DNA from: Streptacidiphilus melanogenes
GTDB taxonomy: Bacteria > Actinomycetota > Actinomycetes > Streptomycetales > Streptomycetaceae
Length of the DNA: 64,000 bases
Reading direction: 5' to 3'
NCBI RefSeq assembly: GCF_000787835.1
Contig: NZ_BBPP01000029.1
Location: 43,762-107,761 of the forward strand
Shown: positions 24,711 through 33,770 of the stretch, one piece after another
Numbering within the stretch: the stretch's first letter is position 1
Layout: each line of letters starts with the position of its first letter
The notes under the pieces: model-generated
What the model saw: only the letters and a program-made list of their open reading frames with translations
Databases searched by the model: none
Told to the model about the DNA's origin: nothing
Program-made: the position numbers and the translations under genes

Positions 24711-24763
24711 TTCGGCGCCCGGCGGCGTCCCGTCATCGCCCCGACGCCTCCCAGGACGCCACC

Positions 24764-25348
24764 ATGACCACGAACGCCGACACCGTGACCGCCGACGCCC
24801 CGCCCTCGGGCGCCGCCGCCGCCAACCCCGGCACCGCAACCGCCCCGACCACGACCGTCGCCCCCGATCTCACGGTCCTGCTCACCTTCGCCCAGGCCGT
24901 CGCCGCCGACCCGGACGCACTGGGCCGCCTGGCGCTCCATCCGACGGAGCGCACCTGGGTCCGTCTGGACGGGCCCGGCGGCAGCGAGGCCTGGCTGATC
25001 GGCTGGCCGCCCGGTTCGGAGACCGGCTGGCACGACCACGGCGGCTCCAGCGGCGCGTTCGTCACCGCGCGCGGCGAGCTGAGCGAGCACTCGCTCGTGA
25101 TGCCGCTGCCCAGCAGCGGCTGGCGCAGCCTGGAACTGGAGGAGGGCGTCGACCGGCAGCGGGTGCTGCCGTCGGGCCGCGGTCGCGCCTTCGGTCCCCA
25201 CCACGTGCACCAGGTCGTCAACCCCTCGGTGGCCGACCACGCCGTCTCGGTGCACGTCTACCACCCGCCGCTGCCGCGGCTGCGACGCTACGAACGCAGC
25301 GGGGACGTCCTGAGCGTCACCGCCGTCGAAACCCAGGAGGACTGGTGA
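24764..25348 (+). CDS. Cysteine dioxygenase type I
   Basis: Non-haem iron cupin that oxidises L-cysteine to cysteine sulfinate. 194 residues, the first about 35 being an Ala/Thr/Pro-rich tail. The iron-binding histidines are visible in GWHDHGG (about residues 90 and 92) and FGPHHVHQVVN (about 146-149), with the cupin strands around GAFVTARGELSEHSL and HAVSVHVYHPPL. First full gene of a two-gene operon; its TGA overlaps the GTG start of the rhodanese gene. Preceded by the Cys-rich leader at 24448-24558. Confidence 0.9.
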   Translation: MTTNADTVTADAPPSGAAAANPGTATAPTTTVAPDLTVLLTFAQAVAADPDALGRLALHPTERTWVRLDGPGGSEAWLIGWPPGSETGWHDHGGSSGAFVTARGELSEHSLVMPLPSSGWRSLELEEGVDRQRVLPSGRGRAFGPHHVHQVVNPSVADHAVSVHVYHPPLPRLRRYERSGDVLSVTAVETQEDW

Positions 25349-25734
25349 GCACACGGATCGACATCGACGCCCTGCTCGAACGTGAACGCGCGCACCTGCG
25401 GCGCGTGACGCCGCACGAGGCAGCACAGGCCGTCGCGCGGGAGGGCGCGCTGCTCGTGGACATCCGCTATGCCGCGCTGCGCGAACGGGACGGGGTGATC
25501 CCGGGGGCGCTGGTCGTGGAGCGCAACGAACTGGAGTGGCGCATGGACCCGCAGTGCGCCCACCGCGCGCCGGAGACCACGGACCACGACCGCCTGGTCA
25601 TCGTGGTGTGCAACGAGGGCTACGCCTCCTCCCTCGCCGCGCGGTCCCTCCAGGCGCTCGGCCTCCACCGGGCCACCGACCTCATCGGCGGCTTCCAGGC
25701 CTGGGCGGCGGAGGACCTCCCGGTGTCGAGATAG
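25345..25734 (+). CDS. Rhodanese-like domain protein
   Basis: 129 residues, a single rhodanese domain. The GTG start overlaps the dioxygenase stop (GTGA). The active-site loop is VVCNEGYASSLAA with the catalytic Cys at about residue 89; CNEGYAS is a six-residue loop as in sulfur transferases rather than the longer Cdc25 loop. Expected to handle persulfide sulfur produced with cysteine breakdown. Coupled expression with the dioxygenase supports a joint role in cysteine or sulfane-sulfur disposal. Confidence 0.88.
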   Translation: MSTRIDIDALLERERAHLRRVTPHEAAQAVAREGALLVDIRYAALRERDGVIPGALVVERNELEWRMDPQCAHRAPETTDHDRLVIVVCNEGYASSLAARSLQALGLHRATDLIGGFQAWAAEDLPVSR

Positions 25735-25763
25735 CGGCGAGCCGCGCCTGTGCTGCGCCCGCA

Positions 25764-27203
25764 CTAGCGGGCGAAGCTCGTCGCGCGGCTCTCCCGGATC
25801 ACCGTGATCCGGATCTGGCCGGGGTAGGTGAGTTCGTTCTCGACCTCGCGGGCCACGTCCTTCGCCAGCACCTGCGCCTGGACGTCGTCCACCGCCTCCG
25901 GCAGCACCATCACCCGGACCTCGCGGCCCGCCTGCATCGCGTAGACCTTGTGGACGCCCTCGTGCCGGCGGGCGATCTCCTCAAGCTTCTCCAGGCGGCG
26001 CGCGTGGAGTTCCACCGACTCCCGGCGCGCGCCCGGCCTGCCGCCGGAGCAGGCGTCCGCGGCCTGGGTGAGGACGGCCTCGACCGTCTGCGGCTCGATC
26101 TCGTTGTGGTGCGCCGCGACCGCGTGCACGACCTCCTCCGACTCGCCGTAGCGGCGGGCGAGTTCGGCGCCGATCTGGGCGTGACTGCCTTCCGCGACGG
26201 GGGCGCTGCCGCCGGGAGGCTGCGGGAGGGTGACCGCCTTCCCTATGTCGTGCAGCAGGCTGCACCGCTTGACCAGCATCGGGTCCACCCGCAGCTCGGC
26301 CGCCATCGCCCCGGCCAGATGCGCGGACTCGACCAGGTGGCCCAGCACGTTCTGGCCGTAGGAGGTGCGGTAGCGCAACCGGCCCAGCAGACGCATCAGT
26401 TCCGGGTGCAGCTCGTCGAGGCCGACCTCGGCGACCGCCTCCTCCGCCGCCGCCCGGCAGAGCCGTTCGACCTGGGCGAGGCTGCGCTCGTAGGCGTCCT
26501 CGATCCGCTGCGGATGGATCCGCCCGTCGGCGATCAGCTCCTCCAGGGCGAGCCGGCCCACCTCCCGCCGGACCGGGTCGAAGCAGGAGAGCAGCACCGA
26601 CTCCGGGGTCTCGTCGATGACCAGGTTGACGCCCGTGACTGCCTCGAAGGAGCGGATGTTGCGGCCCTCGCGGCCGATGATCCTGCCCTTCATGTCCTCG
26701 CCCGGCAGCCGCACGGCGGTGACCACGTGGTCCGCCGTGCCCTGCACGGAGACGCGCTGGATCGCGGAGGCCACGATCTCCCGGGCGCGGACCTCCCCGT
26801 CCGTCCGGGCCTGCCGCTCGATCTCCCGGACCGTCAGCACGGCGTCACGCTTGGCCTGCTGCTCGACGGACCGGACCAGTTCCGCGCGGGCGTCCGCCGC
26901 GCTGAGGCCGGCCACCTCCTCCAGCATGCGCCGCCGCTCGACGGCCAGCTCCTCGGAGCGAAGCTGGAGTTCGGCCTGAGCCTGGGCCGTGTCCAACTCG
27001 CGCTGGAGCAGCCGGTGCTGCTCCTCGTCGATGCGGGCCTCGCGTTCCGCGCTGCGCTGCTCGCGCCGGTCCAGTTCGAGCGCGCGCTCCCGGGCGCTGT
27101 GCAGGAGTTGACGCACCGCGAGACCGGCGACCGAGAGCAGGACCAGGCCGATGATCATCAGGAGCACCGGAACGGTTGCGGTCGCTGCGATGGCCAACGT
27201 CAT
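25764..27203 (-). CDS. rny: Ribonuclease Y-like membrane-anchored endoribonuclease
   Basis: 479 residues. One N-terminal membrane span (about 10-32), a charged coiled coil (about 35-150), a KH domain with GRIIGREGRNIRSFE (about 173), then an HD domain with LLHDIGKAV (about 318) and AAHHNEI. This is the complete RNase Y layout known from Bacillus, where it initiates mRNA decay at the membrane; the coiled coil is somewhat short. GGGGAGGG precedes the ATG. It is convergent with the rhodanese gene, 29 bases apart, and has its own promoter in the gap before recX. Many actinobacteria rely on RNase E and J, so its role here is inferred only from architecture. Confidence 0.9.
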   Translation of the reverse strand: MTLAIAATATVPVLLMIIGLVLLSVAGLAVRQLLHSARERALELDRREQRSAEREARIDEEQHRLLQRELDTAQAQAELQLRSEELAVERRRMLEEVAGLSAADARAELVRSVEQQAKRDAVLTVREIERQARTDGEVRAREIVASAIQRVSVQGTADHVVTAVRLPGEDMKGRIIGREGRNIRSFEAVTGVNLVIDETPESVLLSCFDPVRREVGRLALEELIADGRIHPQRIEDAYERSLAQVERLCRAAAEEAVAEVGLDELHPELMRLLGRLRYRTSYGQNVLGHLVESAHLAGAMAAELRVDPMLVKRCSLLHDIGKAVTLPQPPGGSAPVAEGSHAQIGAELARRYGESEEVVHAVAAHHNEIEPQTVEAVLTQAADACSGGRPGARRESVELHARRLEKLEEIARRHEGVHKVYAMQAGREVRVMVLPEAVDDVQAQVLAKDVAREVENELTYPGQIRITVIRESRATSFAR

Positions 27204-27291
27204 CAGCCCTCCCCGTCCGGCGCGGGATCACGCCGTGATCACACTGCGATCTCGGTGCGAGGCTGGCATCGGCCCCTCATCACTCATGGTG

Positions 27292-27320
27292 AGGCTAGGT
27301 GCGGGTTACGAAACGGTCAA
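27292..27320 (-). promoter_or_regulatory. Promoter of the RNase Y gene
   Basis: On the minus strand TTGACC (27315-27320), a 17-base spacer and TAGCCT (27292-27297), a good vegetative-type match. Transcription would start near 27285 and give an 80-base leader. Confidence 0.65.
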
Positions 27321-27377
27321 GACGGCAACCGCCCCTGACCGTTGAGTAGTGCAAACACACAGGAACCAGCGGCCCCA

Positions 27378-27398
27378 GGAGGCGACTTCCGCGCCTCC
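27378..27398 (-). terminator. Hairpin terminator after recX
   Basis: GGAGGCG and CGCCTCC arms around a 7-base loop, 24 bases past the recX stop and before the RNase Y promoter. Confidence 0.55.
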
Positions 27399-27422
27399 CG
27401 TTCCGGGCGGCCCGTGTCCGGC

Positions 27423-28265
27423 TCAATCCTGGCCTGAGTCGAGGAAGGCGTCCTCGTCGTCGAAGCCGTCCGCATCCTCCGCGTTCTCCGCGTCGAGGGC
27501 GGCGCGCACCACGCGCAGGGCCAGGCCCTCCGGATAACCGCGGCGGGCCAGCATGCCCGCGAGCCGGCGCAGCCTTACCTGGCGGTCCAGTGCGCGGGTG
27601 GAGGCGAGCTTGCGCTCCACCAGCCGCCGCGCGGCGGCCTCCTCGTCGTCCGGGTCGACCTCGGCGACGGCCTCGGCGACCAGCGCGCTGTCGACTCCCT
27701 TGGCCCGCAGCTCGCCCGCCAGAGCGCGCCGGGCCAGGCCCCGGTTGCGCTGTCGCTGCTCGACCCAGGAGCGGGCGTAGGCGGCGTCGTCGATCAGCCC
27801 GACCTCGGTCAGCCGGTCGAGCACCTGCTCGGCGACCTCGTCCGGGATCTCCTTGCGCCGCAGGGTGTCGGCGAGCTGCTTCCGGGTGCGGGCGGAACCG
27901 GTGAGCAGCCGCAGGCAGATGTCCCGCGCCCGCGAGGCGGGATCCGTCGGCGCCTTGTCGCGCCGTGCCTCGTCGCCCTCCTCCTCGGAGGCGCGCCGCG
28001 TGTGGCGTCGCGAGGAGCGGCGCCGGTCGGACGCGCCACCGCGCCCCGCCGGGGCGTCGTCGTACCTCTCGCCGTACCTCTCGTCATGCCCCTCGACATG
28101 CCCCTCGGCGGTACCGGGGTAGGCCTCGTCATCGACGGGCCGCCGGACGTGGGCGGAATCCGGGGTGGGGGGGCGGTCAGCCGGCGGTTCCGGCCGGCTG
28201 CCGCCGCCCCCGTGGGACGACCAGTCGCGCGGACCCCACGCGCTCTCGGTCGACGTCGACGTCAC
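27423..28265 (-). CDS. recX: RecA regulator RecX
   Basis: 280 residues. Small helical protein that binds RecA filaments and limits their growth. The first about 115 residues are a hydrophilic Arg/Asp/Glu-rich extension. The RecX repeats follow: LRLLTGSARTRKQLADTLRRKEIP, LTEVGLIDDAAYARSWVEQR and a third set to residue about 265. It ends in an acidic tail. Starts 5 bases after the recA stop, so it is cotranscribed with recA. Confidence 0.93.
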   Translation of the reverse strand: MTSTSTESAWGPRDWSSHGGGGSRPEPPADRPPTPDSAHVRRPVDDEAYPGTAEGHVEGHDERYGERYDDAPAGRGGASDRRRSSRRHTRRASEEEGDEARRDKAPTDPASRARDICLRLLTGSARTRKQLADTLRRKEIPDEVAEQVLDRLTEVGLIDDAAYARSWVEQRQRNRGLARRALAGELRAKGVDSALVAEAVAEVDPDDEEAAARRLVERKLASTRALDRQVRLRRLAGMLARRGYPEGLALRVVRAALDAENAEDADGFDDEDAFLDSGQD

Positions 28266-28270
28266 CCCGT

Positions 28271-29398
<1,128 letters not shown>

Positions 29399-29510
29399 GG
29401 GTGCCACCTTGGGGGTCTGTGCTGAACGCTTCATCACCGAAGACGCTAGCGCGCACCACTGACAAAAGACCCTCGCGGAGGGCAGGCCTGTGGATAACGT
29501 GCCGGAATCC

Positions 29511-29530
29511 AGTATAGGGAACGCACGTTC
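29511..29530 (-). promoter_or_regulatory. recA promoter -10 and LexA (SOS) box
   Basis: GAACGCACGTTC at 29519-29530 fits the actinobacterial/Gram-positive SOS palindrome GAAC-N4-GTTC. The -10 hexamer TATACT (29511-29516, minus strand) begins right beside it, so LexA binding would block RNA polymerase. The -35 is weak (TGCTTA at 17-base spacing). Confidence 0.8.
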
Positions 29531-29583
29531 GAATAAGCAGACACCTGCTGATTTCTCCTTCTCATCGGCTCGGCGTCGGCGGC

Positions 29584-29778
29584 TCAGCGCCTCGACTCGG
29601 GGACGCCCATCGACACGCAGACGGCCCGCCAGACGTCCTTCGCCTCCCAGCCGGCCTCCAGGGCCTGGTGGACAGTCCGTCCGCCCAGCTCGGACATGAC
29701 ATGGTCGGTGGCGAAGCTCTCCGCGTAGCTCTCCCCGAAGTGGGCGTACATCCTCTTCCAGAACTCGGTCAGGCGCAT
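29584..29778 (-). CDS. DUF3046 family protein
   Basis: 64 residues, a compact helical protein beginning [15 protein letters not shown] and containing [16 protein letters not shown]. This matches the short DUF3046 proteins that lie directly upstream of recA in many actinobacteria. Function unknown. No Shine-Dalgarno is visible before the ATG (ACTGGGCGC), so it may be leaderless. Confidence 0.85.
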   Translation of the reverse strand: MRLTEFWKRMYAHFGESYAESFATDHVMSELGGRTVHQALEAGWEAKDVWRAVCVSMGVPESRR

Positions 29779-29815
29779 GCGCCCAGTATTGCGCCGGTTC
29801 AGGCGCGGCCCGGCG

Positions 29816-30127
29816 TCAGCCGACCGCCCGCACCAGGGCGGTCACCGCCACCGCGACCACGATCACGACCAGGAACGGAGCCCGGCGCCACACCGCCACT
29901 CCCGCCGCGGCCAGCCCGGCCGCCCGGGCGTCCAGGACCAGTCCGTGCGTGCCCTGCCCGAAGGTCTGCAGCGCGGTGAGCGCGGCCAGCAGCGCGACCG
30001 GCGCGAGCGCCGCGAAGCGGCGGACGACGGGACGGTCCAGCAGTCCGGTGGGAACGGAGAGGCCGAGCAGCTTGAGTCCGTAGCAGCCCGCCGCCGTGCC
30101 CAGGATGGCCAGCCAGGTGGTGTTCAT
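29816..30127 (-). CDS. azlD: AzlD-type branched-chain amino acid export subunit
   Basis: 103 residues with four hydrophobic spans and the AzlD start pattern (NTTWLAILGTAAGCYGLKLLG, RRFAALAPVALLAALTALQT). Works with the large subunit AzlC encoded immediately upstream; the genes overlap by 4 bases (ATGA). Confidence 0.88.
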   Translation of the reverse strand: MNTTWLAILGTAAGCYGLKLLGLSVPTGLLDRPVVRRFAALAPVALLAALTALQTFGQGTHGLVLDARAAGLAAAGVAVWRRAPFLVVIVVAVAVTALVRAVG

Positions 30128-30960
30128 CGTCCGTCCTCCTTCGGCAGATTCCGCTGCGGATCGGCCGTCGTCCCGGCCGCGGTCCCGACTGTTTTCCGGG
30201 CCGTCGCCCCGGCCCGGTTCCGGCGGGAGCCGAGCAGCAGCACGACCGGGACGGCCGCGAGCGCGATGAGCACCGGGACGCCCGCCGGGACGAGCGGCAC
30301 CGCCGCCAGCGCGAGCACCGCACCGAGCAGCGCGGTCGCCCGTTCCGCGCCGCCCTCGCGCAGCCGCGGGGCCAGCAGCGCCAGGAAGACGGCCGGTCCG
30401 GCGACGTCCAGGCCGTACCGGGACGGGTCCCCGAGCGCGTCGGCGCCCAAGGCGCCGGCCAGGGTGGTGGCGTTCCAGATCAGATAGAGGCTGGCCCCCG
30501 TGACGAAGAAGCCGAGCCGGGTCGAGCGCCGGTCGGGCTGGACCAGCGCCACGGCCGCCGTCTCGTCGATCACCGTCTGCGCGGCCACGGGCCGCACCCA
30601 GCGCGGCAGCTCCAGCCGCTCCGCCAGCCGCAGGCCATAGAAGGCGTTCCGCACGCCCAGGAAGAGCGCCCCGACGACGGCCGCGAGCGGTGCGGCGCCC
30701 GCCGCGAGCGCACCGATCAGCGCGAACTGGCTGGCGCCGGTGAACACCAGCAGGCTGAGCGCACAGGTCTGCCAGACCGTCAGGTGGGCGGTGGTCCCGG
30801 CGACGCCGAAGGCGATCCCCGAGACGCCGACCGCCACGCCGACCCCGAGGGAGTCCCGGATCACGGCGCGGTCGGGGCGCGCGCCCGTGGCGGGGGCCGG
30901 AGCGGCGGGTGGCACGGTGCTCGGTGCGGGTGGATCGGAGAGGGCCGTCATACGCCTCAT
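30124..30960 (-). CDS. azlC: AzlC-family branched-chain amino acid permease
   Basis: 278 residues from ATG 30960, which overlaps the AraC gene's TGA (ATGA); an ATG at 30951 preceded by GAGG is the alternative. Multi-span membrane protein with the AzlC patterns GVAVGVSGIAFGVA, SLLVFTGASQFALIGAL and FLGVRNAFYGL. Hydrophilic tails lie at both ends. Probable exporter of branched-chain amino acids or analogues with AzlD. Confidence 0.88.
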   Translation of the reverse strand: MRRMTALSDPPAPSTVPPAAPAPATGARPDRAVIRDSLGVGVAVGVSGIAFGVAGTTAHLTVWQTCALSLLVFTGASQFALIGALAAGAAPLAAVVGALFLGVRNAFYGLRLAERLELPRWVRPVAAQTVIDETAAVALVQPDRRSTRLGFFVTGASLYLIWNATTLAGALGADALGDPSRYGLDVAGPAVFLALLAPRLREGGAERATALLGAVLALAAVPLVPAGVPVLIALAAVPVVLLLGSRRNRAGATARKTVGTAAGTTADPQRNLPKEDGR

Positions 30961-31808
30961 GCTGCCGGGGGCGCGCCGTCCGAATCTTGTACGTTCTTGC
31001 GCGCCCGCCGGTAGGCGCCCGGCGGGACGCCCACGATCCGGCGGAAGTGCCGGGTCAGGTGCGCCTGGTCGACGAAGCCGACGGCCACGGCCGCGTCCGC
31101 GGGCCGGACGCCCGCGTCGAGCAGGTTGCGCGCGGTACGGACCCGGTGCTGGGTCAGCCAGGCGTGCGGCGGCAGCCCGTACTCGTCCCGGAAGGCCCGC
31201 AGCAGCGGGAAGGGTCCCGTCCCTACGGCGGCGGCGAGCTCCTCCAGGGCGGGCGGCTCGTCCAGCCGCGCCGCGAGCAGGTCCCGCGCGGCGCGGGCGG
31301 CGTCGCGTCCGACGCGCGGCGCGTCCCGCACCAGCCGCTGCGAGGAGTGCAGGCGCAGGGCACGGGCGAGCGCGAGGCGGAGGAAGGTTCCTGCGGCCAG
31401 CCCCTGGTTCTGTTCGGCGGCCTGGTGGGTCTGCGTCACGAGGCGGGCGAGCTCGTCGTCGTCCACGACGGCCGTGCCGAATCCCGGCGAGCCGGGCAGC
31501 ACCCCCAACTCGGCGGCGACGGCCGCGACGTGCTCGACGCTCGGGTAGAGCACCTGGTAGCTCCACCCGTCGGGCACCCCCGCGTGCCCGGTGTGCACCC
31601 GGTCCGGCTCCACGAGCGCGACACTGCCCGCGGGCGCGACCTCCAGGCCGCCGCGGTAGTGGAACGCCTCCACCCCTTCGGTGATGGCGGCCAGCACGTA
31701 GCCGTCGTGGGTGTGCTTCCCGAAGGTGTGGTGGACGTAGCGGGCCCGCAGCAGATCCACTCCGGGCAGCGCCGGATGCTGCCAGTAGTGCGCGCGTTCC
31801 TCACCCAT
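30957..31808 (-). CDS. AraC-family regulator of the azlCD operon
   Basis: 283 residues from ATG 31808 with GGGAGG 8 bases upstream. N-terminal cupin-like effector domain (HTFGKHTHDGYVLAAITEG, AGSVALVEPDRVHTGHAG) and C-terminal double helix-turn-helix (LEELAAAVGTGPFPLLRAFRDEYG, then VGFVDQAHLTRHFRRIVGVPPGAYRR). It is the first gene of a coupled AraC-AzlC-AzlD operon, so it probably controls its own expression together with the exporter. Confidence 0.88.
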   Translation of the reverse strand: MGEERAHYWQHPALPGVDLLRARYVHHTFGKHTHDGYVLAAITEGVEAFHYRGGLEVAPAGSVALVEPDRVHTGHAGVPDGWSYQVLYPSVEHVAAVAAELGVLPGSPGFGTAVVDDDELARLVTQTHQAAEQNQGLAAGTFLRLALARALRLHSSQRLVRDAPRVGRDAARAARDLLAARLDEPPALEELAAAVGTGPFPLLRAFRDEYGLPPHAWLTQHRVRTARNLLDAGVRPADAAVAVGFVDQAHLTRHFRRIVGVPPGAYRRARKNVQDSDGAPPAA

Positions 31809-31996
31809 GACACCAGCCTCCCTCCGAGTGAGCCTGCCACGCACCCGAGACCCACGCGGCGGCCGGTCCACCATGCAGGACGCCTGAGCGGCGAGCCGAT
31901 CCGTCCCTCCCCGGGCGCCCTGGGACGGGGCCAAGGTCCCCGTCCCAGAAGCGTGAGGCCAAGAGTGGGGCGGGCGCTGTCTGCAACGACGCGTGA

Positions 31997-32021
31997 CCCC
32001 GGCGGGTGGTGCCCGCCGGGG
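31997..32021 (-). terminator. Terminator of the MFS transporter gene
   Basis: Perfect 10-bp stem (CCCCGGCGGG with CCCGCCGGGG) and loop TGGTG, 16 bases past the MFS stop codon. Confidence 0.75.
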
Positions 32022-32036
32022 CCGGAGGCCGGGGGT

Positions 32037-33611
32037 TCAGTGCCCGGTTGCGCTCTCGTGGAGGTCCTTGCGGCGGATGGTGGCGAAGGCGATCACCGCG
32101 GCCACGGCCGCGACCGCCGCGCAGATGGTGAGGACGTCCGTGAGCCCGTGGACGAAGGCCGCCCGCGCCGCCTCGGCGACCTGCGCGCGGAGCGGGCCCG
32201 CGCTGCGGGCGACCTGGTCGCCCGCGCCCGCGGCGACCGCCTGCCGCGCGCTCGCGGGGAGTCCGGGCACCGCCGCAGCGAAAGCGTCGCCGACGCGGTG
32301 CTGGAAGAGCGCGCCGAAGCCGGCGATGCCGATCGCGATGCCGACCTGCTGGAAGGTCTCACCGATCCCGGCGGCCATGCCGGCCCGCGCGGGTTCGGCG
32401 ACGCCGATGGAGATCGACGCGCGCGGCGGATTGAACATGCCCATCCCGCCGCCCGTGAGCAGCATGCTCGGCAGCATCGCGGTCCAGTCGCTGTGGACGT
32501 CGACCAGCCGCATGGCCAGCAGGCCGCCGGCCATCAGCGTCATCGAGGTGCCGACGAGCAGCCGTGGCGGGAGCGCAACCGTGAGGCTGCCGGTGACGGC
32601 CGCGACGACGAAGAGCATCAGTGTCAGCGGCAGGAAGCGCAGACCGGCCTGCCAGGGCGACGCCCCGAGCACGTTCTGCACGTAGGAGACCTCGAGGAAG
32701 ATCGACGCCATGCCGGCCGCGTTGCCGAGCAGCGTCGTCGCCGAGATCCCGTTGAAGGTGCGGTTGCGGACCAGCGAGAGGTCCAGCATCCCGGCCGCGC
32801 CGAGCCTGCGCTCGACCAGCAGGAAGGCCGCGAGCAGCACGACGGACGCGGCGAAGAGGGAAAGGATCAGCGGGCTGGTCCAGCCCTCCGCCTCGCCGCG
32901 CAGGAAGGCGAGGACGAGCGCGGCGAGGGCGACGGAGAAGAGGGTGAGGCCGGGCCAGTCGACGCCGTGGGCGCCGGGCTCGCGGGACTCGCGGATCCGC
33001 AGGGAGCTCAGCACGATGGCGACGACACCGATGGGGACGTTCACCAGGAAGATCCACCGCCAGCCGACGCCGCTGGTCAGCGCCCCGCCGATGAGCGGGC
33101 CGAAGGCGATGGCGAGGCCGGAGACGCCGCCGAAGACACCGAAGGCCATGGCCCGGTCCTTGCCTCGGAACTCGTGGCCCAGCAGCGCCGGTCCGACCGA
33201 GAAGAGGACGGCGGCGCCCACGCCCTGGAGACCGCGGGCGAGGTTGAGGGTGATCACGTTCGTCGCGGCCCCGCAGAGCAGGGAGGCGGCGGTGAAGACC
33301 GCGAACCCGGCGATGAAGACCCGCTTGCGGCCGAGCCGGTCGGCGAGTGAGCCGCCCGTCAGCAGGAACGCGGCGAGGGTGAGCGCGTAGGCGTCGAGCA
33401 CCCACTGGAGGCCGGAGAAGTCGGCGTGCAGCGCGTTGCGCAGGTCGGGCAGGGCGACGTTCACGACGGTGAGGTCGAGCATCAGCATGAACGTCGCGAT
33501 CGACACGATGGCGAGCGTCCACGCACGGCCGGGCGCACGGGTCGCGGCCGGGGCTTCCGGATCGACGGTGACGTCGTCGGGCGCGCCGACGGCGTCCACG
33601 GTTGCGGACAT
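32037..33611 (-). CDS. MFS drug exporter of the DHA2/EmrB-QacA type
   Basis: 524 residues from ATG 33611, with GGGGGA 5 bases upstream. About 14 membrane spans. Motif A reads GGSLADRLGRKRVF, and the motif at FMLMLDLTVVNVALPDL at the end of the first span (about residue 45) is typical of proton-driven DHA2 exporters. Divergent from a TetR gene with a duplicated operator between them, so it is probably induced by the compound it exports. Substrate unknown. Confidence 0.9.
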   Translation of the reverse strand: MSATVDAVGAPDDVTVDPEAPAATRAPGRAWTLAIVSIATFMLMLDLTVVNVALPDLRNALHADFSGLQWVLDAYALTLAAFLLTGGSLADRLGRKRVFIAGFAVFTAASLLCGAATNVITLNLARGLQGVGAAVLFSVGPALLGHEFRGKDRAMAFGVFGGVSGLAIAFGPLIGGALTSGVGWRWIFLVNVPIGVVAIVLSSLRIRESREPGAHGVDWPGLTLFSVALAALVLAFLRGEAEGWTSPLILSLFAASVVLLAAFLLVERRLGAAGMLDLSLVRNRTFNGISATTLLGNAAGMASIFLEVSYVQNVLGASPWQAGLRFLPLTLMLFVVAAVTGSLTVALPPRLLVGTSMTLMAGGLLAMRLVDVHSDWTAMLPSMLLTGGGMGMFNPPRASISIGVAEPARAGMAAGIGETFQQVGIAIGIAGFGALFQHRVGDAFAAAVPGLPASARQAVAAGAGDQVARSAGPLRAQVAEAARAAFVHGLTDVLTICAAVAAVAAVIAFATIRRKDLHESATGH

Positions 33612-33687
33612 GGGTGTCCCCCAGAGCTGGTGAAGGCTGATCAAGGCGGATGAAGGCTGCGAGAAGGCATGGCAGGAGCCGGGAAGA

Positions 33688-33746
33688 GAATGCGAGTGTT
33701 TGCTCGTAAATCTCACTCCAGAGATTACGAGTGATTGCTCGCATTC
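33688..33746. promoter_or_regulatory. Duplicated palindromic TetR operator between MFS and tetR genes
   Basis: Two 14-bp palindromes CGAG-TG(T/A)TTG-CTCG at 33693-33706 and 33728-33741 lie 35 bases apart. The whole 59-bp block from GAATGCG to GCATTC is itself an inverted repeat centred at 33717. It lies between the two start codons and fits cooperative binding of two TetR dimers. Confidence 0.8.
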
Positions 33747-33770
33747 GTCAACGGCCCTACCATCGGCAGG

